From an uncultured Enorma sp. (GTDB lineage Bacteria; Actinomycetota; Coriobacteriia; Coriobacteriales; Coriobacteriaceae): DNA of 7,548 nucleotides. Positions 6,601 to 7,548 of the stretch are shown here, piece by piece. The notes beneath the pieces were generated by a model. That model did no database searches. It was not told where the DNA came from and worked only from the letters and a program-made list of their open reading frames with translations. How positions within the stretch are numbered: position 1 is the first letter of the stretch; each line of letters starts with the position of its first letter. A program made the translations under genes and the position numbers. The DNA lies in the NCBI GenBank assembly GCA_905210055.1, contig CAJLVH010000095.1, forward strand, positions 1-7,548. The letters are read 5' to 3'.

Positions 6601-7548
6601 ATCAGGACATCGCGGGCAAGGAGACCGTCGACCTCTCGACCGGCATCTATTACGACGGCCAGAATGATGACGAGGGTCAACGCCGCGAGGCCTTCAAAGA
6701 GGCCATCTCCAATCCCGAGGTGGGAACGATCATCCTGCCCGGCGACTACTCGACGGCGATTGGCGAGTACAGCGGCAACACCTTGAACAACCAGTACTAC
6801 ACGGTCGATCACAACGTGGTGATCAAGGCGGCGGACGGCACTCAGGGCTTCGCCGATCTGCGTCGCTGCGGCTTCATCGTCACGGACGGCGCGACGCTCG
6901 TGCTCGAAGATGTCAAGCTCCAGGCTTGGCAGAAGAAGCCGTTCATCGGCAGCACGACCCCAATGAACATGATTCGGGTCGAAGACGGCACGCTGATCGC
7001 CAACGGCAACACATCGGTGCTCGTGAACCGCGATAACGGCTCCACGGATGGGTTCAAGGACGAGAGCTGGCGTGGGCACGCCATCATCGTGGGTAACCCC
7101 GATAACAGCTCTGCAACCGGCGAGCGCGCAGTGTATCTCAACCTAAGCGATTCCGGCACCATCTCCGGCCTGCGCGATTCGGTGGTGCAGCATGCCGCAA
7201 GCTCGAGCGCGGACGACCATGTCTACATCAACGGCGGCACGTTCAACACCATCTACAGCGGCAACAGTTCGGTGAACCTGTCCTGTGGGCTCGATATCAC
7301 CGGCGGTACCTTCACGAAGGTGACGTCTTATGGCGACCTTGCCGTCGACGGCGGCACGTTCAACGGCGGGAGCGTGGATTACCCCATCTGGATGGGCGAT
7401 GGAGCGAACCTCTATATCGGTGACGTCGAGGGCATCTCCGCTGGTACGACCGGCAAGCTGTTCCATGTGACGGGCGAGCTCCACATAGCCGACGCGGCAC
7501 TTTCAAAGCTGTCGGGCACGAGCCTTGCGATTGAGGCGGGGCAGGGGA
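3636..7548 (+). CDS. Double metallophosphoesterase/beta-helix surface protein, main part (frameshifted, 3' partial)
   Basis: This frame has no stop from 3597 to the window end. ATG 3636 overlaps the TGA of the upstream piece (ATGA), but no signal peptide follows, so it is best read as the rest of the gene starting at 2851. Numbering below is for the repaired protein. Phosphoesterase domain 1 finishes with GVHHP (289-293) and GHMH (341-344). Residues about 375-750 are unrecognised and rich in helices. A purple-acid-phosphatase-like N-terminal beta domain spans about 752-875, including NFSWYTS and a YYRVGD strand. Phosphoesterase domain 2 spans about 880-1180: DSQ (891-893), GD (924-925), GNHE (955-958), THK (1034-1036), GHDH (1072-1075). 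A helical linker (about 1187-1255) carries LEQ repeats. A beta-helix with GGTF motifs at 1462, 1485 and 1501 runs off the window. The family is exported surface enzymes hydrolysing phosphoesters; substrate unknown. A cell-wall anchor may lie beyond the window. Confidence 0.8.
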   Translation, partial: MMSDELRAWVKFEAAKLTEEGYTIIAGVHHPVLNHQTTAETEFITDRIDVQSGEGTAKDNSNIIATELADAGIHYVFSGHMHENDVASYTTAAGNTIYDMETGGLCAYPSPYRLADVTTTEAGEISLSLQSVSVKQAPMNQKLDAPNGELVDTEPVDVQEYERNAMYGDREPAETGESFITRLVMRYAARYLDQLVDIPGALQNIAGIDLYDLLFNSLLPSVLGEPLTLDLGGSIGVIEVSYDTAGVHLNPTSGLAGVLSSYTVRSEDIQTEVQSVLDQIEANYIANGRLEQEISALLENVGDVNLLNPENPVDTSGRCYTLRQLLQDMFQRHNSGEDAEPMSAEMQEALENLASSPILQRKVEQVLSEVLFPLIDEVLANTHINLDTLFGRNVLWSTAIEAVIGAGSNPSIAQVLDKFGLDLTGEGGVLQGLIDQYLTASVYNQIGGLVNAMVSGFAADGDGLDDVVDGEAVVLEASMNPEANPTQENGALPSQVSMSLDADGEAHSRNFSWYTSTDIEGSDVQVVSAEGIESADDAATVMEAGGEGVTSASGATQVANKAKVTLNLILITNYEIVQENRHTATVEVPAGDFYYRVGDAGRGFWTEPVFVDGDAEDADEGYTAIVVADSQGASQADYDAYEQVLAEAEESTVDEAFAIHLGDMVDDGANENYWNWLMNTDASMAVATMPVAGNHEARQDDDALENAVAAHYNVDIPEQDTSTGIYYSFVYGDVTYIVLNTNDGDSAVGQAQREWAAGVADSAETTWKVLITHKAPYSKGSHQNDADVVALRGWLNTFCTQYDIDLVLSGHDHTYMRTPALSNGAEVEATTTTAVDSEGNEYQALVNPSGTTFVIPSTSGSKYYDIVENDLPCEVSWQGYQPVWSTLKIEGDALFWQSYAYDASSNTSALIDSFAIAKDDNLTPAEEVMRLIEKLPDPDAGSEDILAAQQAIEEARAAYEALEEADKEQVSNLSKLEQLEQLEQLVEVYQDIAGKETVDLSTGIYYDGQNDDEGQRREAFKEAISNPEVGTIILPGDYSTAIGEYSGNTLNNQYYTVDHNVVIKAADGTQGFADLRRCGFIVTDGATLVLEDVKLQAWQKKPFIGSTTPMNMIRVEDGTLIANGNTSVLVNRDNGSTDGFKDESWRGHAIIVGNPDNSSATGERAVYLNLSDSGTISGLRDSVVQHAASSSADDHVYINGGTFNTIYSGNSSVNLSCGLDITGGTFTKVTSYGDLAVDGGTFNGGSVDYPIWMGDGANLYIGDVEGISAGTTGKLFHVTGELHIADAALSKLSGTSLAIEAGQG
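6561..6587 (+). repeat. 9-bp tandem repeat (CTCGAGCAG x3) encoding LEQ-LEQ-LEQ
   Basis: Three exact copies of CTCGAGCAG (6561-6569, 6570-6578, 6579-6587) are followed by a degenerate CTCGTTGAG. They encode Leu-Glu-Gln three times (residues 1238-1246 of the repaired protein) within the helical linker between phosphoesterase domain 2 and the beta-helix. Because 9 is a multiple of 3, copy-number change would lengthen or shorten the linker without breaking the frame. Confidence 0.85.

Noticed and set aside
4503..7079. 858-codon open frame on the minus strand inside the phosphoesterase gene
   Set aside because: It is in exact codon register with the sense frame, so its stops could arise only from sense TTA, CTA or TCA codons, which this GC-rich gene almost never uses. 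It ends precisely at a rare sense TTA (4503). The sense strand has clear domains, and the antisense product is low-complexity in Arg, His, Val and Leu with no recognisable domain.

Overview
The window looks like a chromosomal segment of a high-GC gut-type actinobacterium. Coriobacteriia (Collinsella, Olsenella or Eggerthellaceae-like) is my best guess. The guess rests on strong G/C preference at third codon positions, canonical AAGGAG-type ribosome binding sites, large palindromic intergenic repeats, and a huge secreted multidomain surface protein with GGTF beta-helix repeats and Clostridia/Coriobacteria-style helical linkers. The taxonomic call is inference; no rRNA or other marker beyond typA is present. 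All genes supported here lie on the + strand.

Layout. (1) Positions 1-36 (right arm possibly to 42) hold a perfect 16-bp inverted repeat with a TTTT loop, cut by the window edge. (2) Positions 46-104 hold a good promoter and ribosome binding site, followed by a 157-residue acidic protein of unknown function (105-578). (3) A 183-bp spacer holds a TATAAT box and the Shine-Dalgarno of typA. (4) typA/bipA (762-2600) encodes a complete 612-residue ribosome-associated translational GTPase. (5) The 250-bp spacer 2601-2850 is dominated by a perfect 34-35-bp inverted repeat (2629-2712). (6) From 2851 to the window end runs one very large secreted calcineurin-like phosphoesterase gene, at least 1566 residues when repaired. 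It is broken by an apparent 1-bp deletion near 3595 and is also cut by the right edge of the window.

The repaired product has a signal peptide, a first metallophosphoesterase domain (motifs DPH, GD, GNHD, GVHH, GHMH), and about 370 residues I do not recognise. A purple-acid-phosphatase-like beta domain, a second metallophosphoesterase domain (DSQ, GD, GNHE, THK, GHDH), a helical linker with an LEQ triplet repeat, and a parallel beta-helix with GGTF repeats follow. The frameshift separates the first three metal motifs of domain 1 from its last two. The TGA ending the upstream piece overlaps an ATG in the downstream frame.

The three genes do not form an obvious pathway: a hypothetical protein, a housekeeping translation factor and a surface enzyme, apparently separate transcription units. 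The most noteworthy signals are the frameshifted double-phosphoesterase protein and the two palindromic repeats, which share a transition-only variant of the same core and probably belong to one mobile repeat family.
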